Below are positions 1-5,399 of a stretch of DNA of 5,637 nucleotides, in pieces. The stretch's first letter is position 1. Each line of letters starts with the position of its first letter. The stretch is from Treponema sp. Its GTDB lineage: Bacteria; Spirochaetota; Spirochaetia; Treponematales; Breznakiellaceae. The stretch is from the NCBI GenBank assembly GCA_031259345.1, contig JAIRLQ010000350.1, forward strand, positions 1 through 5,637. Direction: 5' to 3'. The translations under genes were made by a program, and so were the position numbers. The notes beneath the pieces were generated by a model, which saw only the letters and a list, made by a program, of their open reading frames with translations, was not told where the DNA came from and did not search any database.

Positions 1-35
1 CTCTTCCTCTGTGATCTCCGTGGTTATGTTTCCTC
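1..35. repeat. Short intergenic motif of CTCTGTG/CCGTGGTT type, cut by window edge
   Basis: The first bases read CTCTTCCTCTGTG, then ATCTCCGTGGTTATG. On the minus strand this is AACCACGGAG, then ATCACAGAGGAAGAG. It resembles the ACCACRGAG/ACACRGAGG strings that recur between genes in many bacterial genomes, treponemes included as far as I remember. Only one or two imperfect units are visible and the element may continue left of the window. It lies just downstream of the lipoprotein gene. No function can be assigned; the call rests on motif resemblance only. Confidence 0.3.
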
Positions 36-83
36 AAAATTATCGTTATTTCATGATATTCATAGCGGGGCCGGGGCGCGCCT

Positions 84-1301
84 TTACTGGCCGCCCGGCT
101 CCGTCAGTTCCGCAAATTCCAGGGTAATACCGGCATTGGGGCCGAAAGCGGTCTTGAAAGCGGCCTGCCAGGTTTCGCCATAGCCCGACCGGCTTGAAGG
201 CGTTCGTATTGTAACAGTCTTTTCATACGAATCGGAAGCCCAGGTAGACAGGGTTATTTCAGGCGCTGCCTGGGGCAGGGTGATGGTGAAGGGGATCCCA
301 CCCGTGTCCCGGAAGGCGGAATTGCTGATGCGCTCTGCCAGAGGGAAATTCGCCGTTATCAGTGCGGTACAGCCGCTAAAGGCGTTGTCTCCGATGCGCT
401 CGGCCTGGGGAAAATTCGCCGCTTTAAGGGCATCACAGTCCTGAAAGGAGCTGCTGCCGATGCCTTCCGCCAGGGGGAAGTCCGCTTCTTCCAGGGCAGA
501 GAAGCGGAAGGCGTAATCGCCGATGGATGTTACCGCCGGGAAGCCCGCTTCTTTAAGGGAGGTACAGCTCACGAAGGCGGAATGACCGATAGTTACAAGC
601 CGGGGTATGTTCACCGTTTTCAGGCCGGTACAACCTTGGAAGGCGCTGCCGCCAATGTCTTCCGCCAGGGGGAAGGCCGCTGTTTCCAGAGCGGTACAAC
701 CCCTAAAGGCGATAGAACCGATGGTTTTTATGCCGCCGCCGCTTACGCTTTTGAGGAGGCCGAAGGAATTGAAGGCGCCGCCCAAGGAGTCTGGGCCGAA
801 GGTATCGGAACCATCCACTATGCTTGTTGCCGCACCGGGCAGGACCAGGGAAACGATCTTAGCGGCGCCGGAATTATCAGTATTAGAACGGGGATCAAAT
901 GTCCCGCCGCTTCTAAGGCCCTTGCCGGAGGCGGAGGGGGAGGGGGTACAGGCGGAAAGGTCCAGGTTTACATATTTACCGGCGCTTGCCAGAGCCGTAA
1001 GGATGGCCTCCCAGTTTTCGGCGTTAAGCTGTATGTTCTCCGTTACCGGTACGGGTTTGGCGCTGCTCCCGCCCCGGCCGGCAAGAAGCGCCGCAAGGCT
1101 GCCGAGATTGGAATCATCAATGTTGATAGGGGGTTGAGAGGAGGGGTCTTGCGTGGTATTGGCGGGGTTTCCGCAGGCCGCGAAAAGGAAGACAAAGACG
1201 GCAAAAAGACTGCCGGTTATTCGCCATGAGCGAGCGGGTATATCGCTTCTTGCTGTTGCCGTGTCGGGGGGATCATGCACGGCTCGGGTAAAAACACACA
1301 T
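84..1301 (-). CDS. BspA-like leucine-rich-repeat lipoprotein
   Basis: This 405-residue protein is probably anchored by lipid to an outer-facing membrane and used for adhesion or protein contact, as known for BspA/LRR_5 family members. A hydrophobic stretch (residues 31-42, SLFAVFVFLFAA) ends in Cys43; F-A-A-C is a relaxed spirochaetal lipobox, and the residue after Cys is Gly, not Asp. A low-complexity linker follows (about 44-90). Residues 91-180 hold a conserved-looking lead-in (VNLDLSACT, then IVSLVLPGAATSI). Residues 182-335 carry LRR_5 repeats with the pattern L-x-x-A-x-F-P-x-A-x-x-I-G-x-x-A-F-x-x-C-x-x. The tail (about 336-405) has the beta-rich motif VTIRTP, then W-x-x-x-F-K-x-x-F-G and ITLEF. 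The ATG at 1301 is chosen because GGGAG sits 6 nt upstream. It gives an unusually long, 30-residue stretch before the hydrophobic core. A GTG at residue 8 is the only obvious alternative standard start before the core. The substrate or partner is unknown. Confidence 0.85.
   Translation of the reverse strand: MCVFTRAVHDPPDTATARSDIPARSWRITGSLFAVFVFLFAACGNPANTTQDPSSQPPINIDDSNLGSLAALLAGRGGSSAKPVPVTENIQLNAENWEAILTALASAGKYVNLDLSACTPSPSASGKGLRSGGTFDPRSNTDNSGAAKIVSLVLPGAATSIVDGSDTFGPDSLGGAFNSFGLLKSVSGGGIKTIGSIAFRGCTALETAAFPLAEDIGGSAFQGCTGLKTVNIPRLVTIGHSAFVSCTSLKEAGFPAVTSIGDYAFRFSALEEADFPLAEGIGSSSFQDCDALKAANFPQAERIGDNAFSGCTALITANFPLAERISNSAFRDTGGIPFTITLPQAAPEITLSTWASDSYEKTVTIRTPSSRSGYGETWQAAFKTAFGPNAGITLEFAELTEPGGQ
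297..689 (-). repeat. Degenerate 66-bp repeats encoding 22-residue LRR units
   Basis: Six consecutive units cover residues 205-226, 227-248, 249-269 (one residue short, lacking the Cys), 270-291, 292-313 and 314-335, preceded by a weaker unit at 182-204. Units one, four, five and six share FPLAE or FPQAE plus I-G/S-x-x-x-F and are closest to each other. At DNA level the 17-mer CTTCCGCCAGGGGGAAG occurs exactly at 464-480 and again at 659-675, 195 bp apart, which equals three units (22+22+21 residues). The units therefore probably arose by tandem duplication and could still recombine in frame. Confidence 0.8.
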
Positions 1302-1307
1302 CTTCTT

Positions 1308-1314
1308 CTCCCTT
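1308..1314 (-). promoter_or_regulatory. Ribosome binding site of the lipoprotein gene
   Basis: On the minus strand AAGGGAG is followed by AAGAAG and then the ATG at 1301. A purine-rich Shine-Dalgarno core at 6 nt spacing supports this start despite the long region before the signal peptide. The leader farther upstream holds a small GCCC-TTAC-GGGC hairpin (1332-1343). Confidence 0.7.
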
Positions 1315-1345
1315 AGTTTCCGGAATGGGCTGCCCTTACGGGCGG

Positions 1346-1351
1346 GTTATA
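1346..1351 (-). promoter_or_regulatory. Possible -10 box of the lipoprotein gene at the edge of the hairpin element
   Basis: The minus strand reads TATAAC (5 of 6 against TATAAT) at the outer edge of the left inverted repeat of the neighbouring element. It would give a leader of about 40 nt. No convincing -35 hexamer stands at 16-18 bp: TGGACA at 1363-1368 is a good hexamer but only 11 bp away. A weak call based on the -10 alone. Confidence 0.25.
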
Positions 1352-1494
1352 TAATTAGAGTCTGTCCATAATGTAGACACATTATGGACAGGCTTCCTTA
1401 AAAAAGGCATTTTGCACACCGTTTTGGTACAAACGGGAGCAAATGCAAGGTCTGTCCGCAAAGTAACCGACTTTGTGGACAGACACTAATTATA
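1350..1494. mobile_element. MITE-like element with inverted-repeat ends and three internal hairpins
   Basis: The 145-bp stretch begins TATAATTAGAGTCTGTCC (1350-1367) and ends with the inverted copy GGACAGACACTAATTATA (1477-1494), 17 of 18 matching. Inside, three stem-loops fill almost everything. Hairpin 1 is CTGTCCATAATG (1362-1373), loop TAGACA, perfect 12-bp partner 1380-1391. Hairpin 2 is centred on CCGTTT/AAACGG (1419-1424/1431-1436), extended by GCATTTTGC (1407-1415) and GCAAATGC (1439-1446). Hairpin 3 has arms 1450-1463 and 1471-1484 with a single G-T wobble and a 7-nt loop. The true ends could instead be the GAGTCTGTCC/GGACAGACAC pair (1358-1486) flanked by a TA target duplication; TAATTA on both sides makes this ambiguous. 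No coding capacity is present, so a transposase would have to act in trans. The stems might also stop transcripts from the carbamoyltransferase gene. A structured RNA is the alternative reading. Confidence 0.6.
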
Positions 1495-1574
1495 GTATTT
1501 TGTTTGACAATAATCCACATAAGGAATTCGAGCCCCGGAATGTTTTTGAAATCGTCTATAGGTTACTAATGGGG
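1495..1574. other. Rest of the intergenic region, no gene seen
   Basis: Together with 1302-1349 and the hairpin element this makes the 273-bp gap between the two minus-strand genes. It lies immediately downstream of the carbamoyltransferase stop. I see no stem followed by a T-run on the minus strand, so a classical terminator is not evident here. A TTGACA on the plus strand (1504-1509) has no -10 partner and no gene to serve. Confidence 0.5.
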
Positions 1575-2528
1575 TTAGTCCGCGGTGCCGTTAATTGTTG
1601 CCAGCATAAGGGCCTTAATCGTGTGTTTGCGGTTTTCCGCCTCGTCCCATACCCTGCTTTGGGGGCCGTCAATGACATCGGCATTAACCTCCTCACCTTT
1701 AATGGCAGGCAGGCAATGGAGAAAAATCGCGTCTTTTTCGCCGGTTTTGTTCATTAAAGCCTGGGTTACCCGGTACGGCTTGAGCAGTTGTACCCGTTCA
1801 GCCTTTTTGTCTTCCTCGCCCATGGACGCCCAGACATCGGTATATACGGCGCAGGCGCCTTTTACATCATCGGGCTTGTCGGAAACGAGGATCCTGGCGC
1901 CGGAAGCTGCTGTTGCGGCGGCGCAGATTTTTACCAGATCGCGATCCGGAGCCAGGCCGAGAGGGGTAATAACCGTAAAGTCGATGCCCAGTTTTGCGCA
2001 GATAACCATAAGGGAACGCGCTACATTGTTTCTGCCGTCTCCTGTAAACACGAGCTTTTTGCCCCGGCAATCGCCAAAATTTTCTTCCATTGTAAGAATA
2101 TCCGCCAAAACCTGGGTAGGATGATACTCGTCTGTAAGGCCGTTAAAAACCGGAACCCCCGAATACTCCGCCAGGGTTTGAACGGTACTTTGTTTAAAAC
2201 CCCGGAATTCTATGGCGTTAAACATACGCCCCAGCACGCGGGCAGTATCTTCTATTGATTCTTTTACGCCAAGCTGTATGTCGGCAGTGGAAAGGAAAAC
2301 CGGGTGGCCCCCTTCTTCGCCAAAGGCAGTCTCAAAAGCGCAGCGGGTACGGGTGGAACGCTTTTCAAAGAGCATAGCCAAAGATTTTCCGGTAAAGCGG
2401 TGGCGGATTTCGCCCCGTTTTTGCTGGGCCTTAACCAATTTGGAAAGATCCAGCAATTCCCTGATTTCTTCAGGGCTGTAATCCAGCAGCGTTAATAGAG
2501 ATCGGCCTTTAAATCGTGAAATATCCAT
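1575..2528 (-). CDS. argF: Ornithine carbamoyltransferase (EC 2.1.3.3)
   Basis: This cytosolic enzyme joins carbamoyl phosphate and ornithine to give citrulline and phosphate, in arginine synthesis or, run in reverse, in the arginine deiminase route. The 317-residue protein has every family signature: the carbamoyl-phosphate loop S-T-R-T-R (58-62), E-Y-H-P-T-Q (134-139), the ornithine-side GDGRNNVARS with Asn167, D231 and the S-M-G loop (235-237), and H-C-L-P (271-274) with the reactive Cys272. The C-terminal WDEAENRKHTIKALML is typical. The length is close to the family norm, and residue numbering follows the E. coli enzyme closely. The ATG at 2528 is preferred because GGGGAG lies 6 nt upstream; an ATG 11 codons earlier (2561, MFVLLIFGELL) would place that site inside the gene and adds residues the family lacks. 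Several segments (KESIEDTARVLGRM, NGLTDEYHPTQ, TDVWASMGE) resemble the E. coli ArgI/ArcB branch, so the sequence alone does not tell anabolic from catabolic use. No arginine-pathway neighbour is in the window. Confidence 0.95.
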   Translation of the reverse strand: MDISRFKGRSLLTLLDYSPEEIRELLDLSKLVKAQQKRGEIRHRFTGKSLAMLFEKRSTRTRCAFETAFGEEGGHPVFLSTADIQLGVKESIEDTARVLGRMFNAIEFRGFKQSTVQTLAEYSGVPVFNGLTDEYHPTQVLADILTMEENFGDCRGKKLVFTGDGRNNVARSLMVICAKLGIDFTVITPLGLAPDRDLVKICAAATAASGARILVSDKPDDVKGACAVYTDVWASMGEEDKKAERVQLLKPYRVTQALMNKTGEKDAIFLHCLPAIKGEEVNADVIDGPQSRVWDEAENRKHTIKALMLATINGTAD

Positions 2529-2534
2529 AAGAAG

Positions 2535-2540
2535 CTCCCC
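2535..2540 (-). promoter_or_regulatory. Ribosome binding site deciding the carbamoyltransferase start
   Basis: GGGGAG on the minus strand is followed by CTTCTT and the ATG at 2528. The 6-nt spacing fixes the 317-residue form over the 328-residue one. Confidence 0.8.
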
Positions 2541-2548
2541 AAATATAA

Positions 2549-2578
2549 GTAACACAAACAAGCAATTTGTGCTATAGT
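2549..2578 (+). promoter_or_regulatory. Candidate promoter of the large STAND/TPR-like gene
   Basis: TATAGT (2573-2578) matches TATAAT at 5 of 6 positions. GTAACA (2549-2554) matches TTGACA at 4 of 6, with an 18-bp spacer. The expected transcription start, 7-8 bases after the -10 box, falls on or next to the A of the ATG at 2586, so the mRNA would have almost no leader. That fits the lack of any Shine-Dalgarno sequence before 2577, 2586 or 2607. Inferred from hexamers only. Confidence 0.35.
2553..2571. promoter_or_regulatory. Dyad CACAAA-N7-TTTGTG, possible operator
   Basis: Perfect 6-bp arms (2553-2558 and 2566-2571) lie inside the spacer of the candidate plus-strand promoter and upstream of the carbamoyltransferase gene. 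A dimeric regulator bound here could affect both divergent genes. It does not look like an ArgR box, and no known regulator is recognised. Confidence 0.3.
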
Positions 2579-2593
2579 GTACCCGATGGTACA
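2578..2593. promoter_or_regulatory. Dyad TGTACC-CGAT-GGTACA across the start codon
   Basis: Perfect 6-bp arms (2578-2583 and 2588-2593) flank a 4-base centre whose AT belongs to the ATG at 2586. As DNA it could be a second operator between the divergent genes. As RNA it could mask the start codon only if transcription began upstream of 2578, which would contradict the leaderless model. Confidence 0.3.
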
Positions 2594-5399
2594 GATTCTT
2601 TTTTTTATGCGTTTTAGAACCCAGCTTAGGCGGACAAGGCCGGTTTTAATTTCCCGCCTTGAATCGGCGTTTGTCGACACGGTTGAAAATGCCGGGGGGC
2701 AGTGCACCCAAAAGAGGCGGCTTTTAAGCGCGGTTTTGCCGGATTCCCGCAGTTTTTTTGTCCTTGATATGGTGATTTTCCTGGAAACCCTTAAAAAGCA
2801 TCTTGAAGAAGCCGGCAGGGATTTGGCGGGCCATGCCCTGGTTGTGGGACGGAATATCCAGCCCGCCGAAAGCGAACAGCTCTGCCGCATGCTTTCCGGA
2901 AGCGCCGTATCCCGCTGTTCGGGCATTTGGTGCGAAGGGGATTTGCTTAAAGAGCTGGAACCATTTCTTAACTTTGAAACCCTCTTTAAAGGCTTTGGGG
3001 AATTAAAAAATTTTAAATCCCCTTCACGGCCCGCGGAGCTTCTTTTCCCCTACCGGGAAAAAATAAGCCGCGCCCTGTCCCAGAACAGCGGAAAAAACAC
3101 GCTTTTGACCGGGCTTCGCTTTATCGGGAAGCGGGACGGGATTTACCACTACTGCGCCCCTTTTCTTGGGGATGCCCCCGCGCTGGTGTTTCGTTTTGGA
3201 TCGGGCTGTAAGGGCTGTGCTGTTTTTACCGATGCCCTTAGCCCTGCCCTAAGGAGTTTTTTGAGCGGAAAGATACCCCGCGAAACTTTGGACGATCTTT
3301 ATTCTTTAGGGGATTTTCTTTTTAGGGAACGCCTGTCCGGAAAGCTCTTTCCTTCTATAAAAGAAGAAACCCGCCTGTTTTTAAAAATCCTCCTGGAATC
3401 TTATATAAAAGCAAGCCATTCCCAAAACGCGAACCCCCGGCCCAACGGAACAAGCGGTATAAAGCCAATCCTTATCCTGGAAGATCTTTCCGGCGCCCGT
3501 GACGAAACAGCCGCCCTTTTTAGGGAAGCCTTTAATTCCCTGGACAGCAAAGACGAGGTATTGGTTTTTGGAACAAGCCCTATCCAGGGCGGCGAAGTTC
3601 CCCAGAACATCATACATGATTGGGCAGGCATTTTCCCCAGGATTTTAAAATTTGCCCCCGAAGACTTTCCCGCCGGGGGAAAAATCAATATGCCCGCGCC
3701 GCTTTGGGAAGCCGCCTATTGTTTCGCGCTTTTTGGCAAGTTTTTCCCCCCCTGGCTTTTCCCCCGCCTTTTTGAAGAAGAAGGCTTAAGCCGCAAAACC
3801 CCGGAAAAGGCGCTCGTTATGCTTAAAGAACTGGGGTTTATTGATACAGCCCAGGACCCCCGCCCCCTCATCCCGGACTTTTATTCCAGGGCCGAAAAAA
3901 TCCTGGGAGAGGGAGTCGAAAAAATCCGCGGCATGCTTAGGAGCCGCCTCCTCTCGTGGGTGAATTCGGGCGGCCTAAACCCTTCCTTTGGCTTTTTGGA
4001 CAAGCTGGCGGAACTGGGAGGCAGGATCGACGATGCCCTTGTCCTTCGCGCCCTTAGGGTAGATGTGATAAAAGGAACCTGCGCGGGCATTGCAAAGGCT
4101 ATAGAGAAAAACGCCTGGCCCGGCGCCCCCGCCGGTACGGCCCGGAACGGAAGAGCCGGGCTTCTTACCTGGATTTACCAAAGCCAGAACGCCCTGGTTA
4201 ACGGCAGCGAAAAGGAAATACAAAGCTTTCAGGACAAGCCGCCCCCCGAACTGCCCCCCTCCGTCTTTCCGGGCTTTAAGGCGCAAGTACACGCCAACCT
4301 TGCCTGCATTTTTTTAAGCGTCAAGGATACCGCCTTTGCCGAAGAAGCGCTAAGCCGCGCCATGCTGCTTAACCAGAACGTAAAAGACCCCTCCGTTCCT
4401 GCATACAGACTCTTTGCCCTGTGGCGGCTCTTTAACGGCCATTTTGTGGACGCCATAGAATACATCAACTTTGCGATAGACCAAAGCGCCCCCGTCGAAA
4501 CAAGCTATCAAAAAAACGACGAAACCCAGGAACAGATTAAATCCCTTTACTTTGCCGCGTGCATCAACTACCTTTACGGCAACCTGGCAAAAGCCGAACG
4601 CTTTGCGTATAACGCGGAAAAAGCCGCCGCCTGGTTTACCCGCGCCCCCTGGGCCGAAAAAGCCCGCTTTATACGGGGGCGCATCCTTTTTGAAACCGGC
4701 GCCTACGGAAAGGCGCTGGAACTCTTTTCCTCGCTTCTTAAAAACGAAGATGAAAAGCCCTCCCCAAAAAGACAAACCCTCGAAGCCTGGGCGTACCGCT
4801 CCCGGTTTTTCGCGTCGGGCTTGTCCGGCAGGAATTGGGCCGCCGAACAGCCCAAAAACCCCAACGCCGACGCCCTTGCGTTTATGGCCGAAGCCGCCTT
4901 TCTGTCCGGCAGCTTTAAGGAAACGCTGGACCTAGCCGGGGACTTGCTAAAAAAATCCGCCGAAGCGGGCGGCGCCTTTACCTTTATCGAGCAGGCCGAC
5001 TGGCAAAGCGGCTTTTCCCAGTGCGAGTATCTGCTTGAACCGCGGGCGGCGCACTTAAAGCGCCTCGCCCTAATGTACCGCTCCCTCGCGTTAAGCTGCC
5101 TTCAGTACCCGGCGGAAGAAAAGGCAAAAACCGTAAGCCTTATGCGTAAGATACTGCGGGAGGAACTTCTTCCCGACGGCGACCCCAACGATTCCTTTTA
5201 TTATTTTGCCTTTTACAGCGTGCTCAAAAACACCGCTTCGCCGCAGGTTGATATTAGCACGGCAGTGAGCATGGGCTTTAAGCGGCTCCAGCGCCGGGCC
5301 AGCCGTATAGATGATACCCCCGCCCGGCAGTCGTATTTGTCCGCAAATTACTGGAACAGGGCCTTAACCCTTGCGGCAAAAGAATACAAACTGATTTAG
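2586..5399 (+). CDS. Large protein with degenerate STAND-type NTPase core and TPR-like C-terminal repeats
   Basis: I do not recognise a named gene; the architecture resembles signal-transduction STAND ATPases (MalT/AfsR style), probably cytosolic. Numbered from the ATG at 2586 (937 residues): an Arg-rich start (about 9-25); an N-terminal domain (about 25-130) with the hydrophobic HALVVGRNI; a Walker-A-like G-L-R-F-I-G-K-R (176-183) fitting GxxxxGK[ST] except that the Mg-binding Ser/Thr is Arg; a Walker-B-like ILILEDL (295-301, E299, D300) followed by VLVFGTS (about 326-331), like the sensor strand; a winged-helix-like section (about 371-420); then helix-turn-helix repeats of TPR character, clearest at 568-598, 606-635, 653-681, 690-720 and 761-790. 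No membrane helix or signal peptide is seen. The start is uncertain: GTG 2577, ATG 2586 and ATG 2607 are in frame and none has a Shine-Dalgarno site. It is divergent from the carbamoyltransferase gene, 57 bp away, and converges on the next gene. The Arg replacement suggests weak or lost ATP hydrolysis, hence a scaffold or sensor. Function unknown. Confidence 0.85.
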   Translation: MVQILFFMRFRTQLRRTRPVLISRLESAFVDTVENAGGQCTQKRRLLSAVLPDSRSFFVLDMVIFLETLKKHLEEAGRDLAGHALVVGRNIQPAESEQLCRMLSGSAVSRCSGIWCEGDLLKELEPFLNFETLFKGFGELKNFKSPSRPAELLFPYREKISRALSQNSGKNTLLTGLRFIGKRDGIYHYCAPFLGDAPALVFRFGSGCKGCAVFTDALSPALRSFLSGKIPRETLDDLYSLGDFLFRERLSGKLFPSIKEETRLFLKILLESYIKASHSQNANPRPNGTSGIKPILILEDLSGARDETAALFREAFNSLDSKDEVLVFGTSPIQGGEVPQNIIHDWAGIFPRILKFAPEDFPAGGKINMPAPLWEAAYCFALFGKFFPPWLFPRLFEEEGLSRKTPEKALVMLKELGFIDTAQDPRPLIPDFYSRAEKILGEGVEKIRGMLRSRLLSWVNSGGLNPSFGFLDKLAELGGRIDDALVLRALRVDVIKGTCAGIAKAIEKNAWPGAPAGTARNGRAGLLTWIYQSQNALVNGSEKEIQSFQDKPPPELPPSVFPGFKAQVHANLACIFLSVKDTAFAEEALSRAMLLNQNVKDPSVPAYRLFALWRLFNGHFVDAIEYINFAIDQSAPVETSYQKNDETQEQIKSLYFAACINYLYGNLAKAERFAYNAEKAAAWFTRAPWAEKARFIRGRILFETGAYGKALELFSSLLKNEDEKPSPKRQTLEAWAYRSRFFASGLSGRNWAAEQPKNPNADALAFMAEAAFLSGSFKETLDLAGDLLKKSAEAGGAFTFIEQADWQSGFSQCEYLLEPRAAHLKRLALMYRSLALSCLQYPAEEKAKTVSLMRKILREELLPDGDPNDSFYYFAFYSVLKNTASPQVDISTAVSMGFKRLQRRASRIDDTPARQSYLSANYWNRALTLAAKEYKLI

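Noticed and set aside
582..1229. Gly-rich open frame on the plus strand opposite the lipoprotein gene
   Set aside because: It is the antisense of repeat-encoding DNA. It has no recognisable domain, and the minus-strand frame has a ribosome site, a lipobox and family repeats.
1504..1509. TTGACA promoter on the plus strand
   Set aside because: No -10 box stands 16-18 bp downstream and there is no plus-strand gene before 2586.
2529..2561. Longer start for the carbamoyltransferase (MFVLLIFGELL)
   Set aside because: The GGGGAG site lies inside this extension and family members begin at the equivalent of MDISRFKGRSLL.
2492..2926. Minus-strand open frame across the divergent promoter region
   Set aside because: It overlaps both real genes, has no domain and no ribosome site, and would cover the shared control region.
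4350..4775. Minus-strand open frames inside the large gene
   Set aside because: They are antisense by-products of GC-rich codon use, without ribosome sites or recognisable domains.
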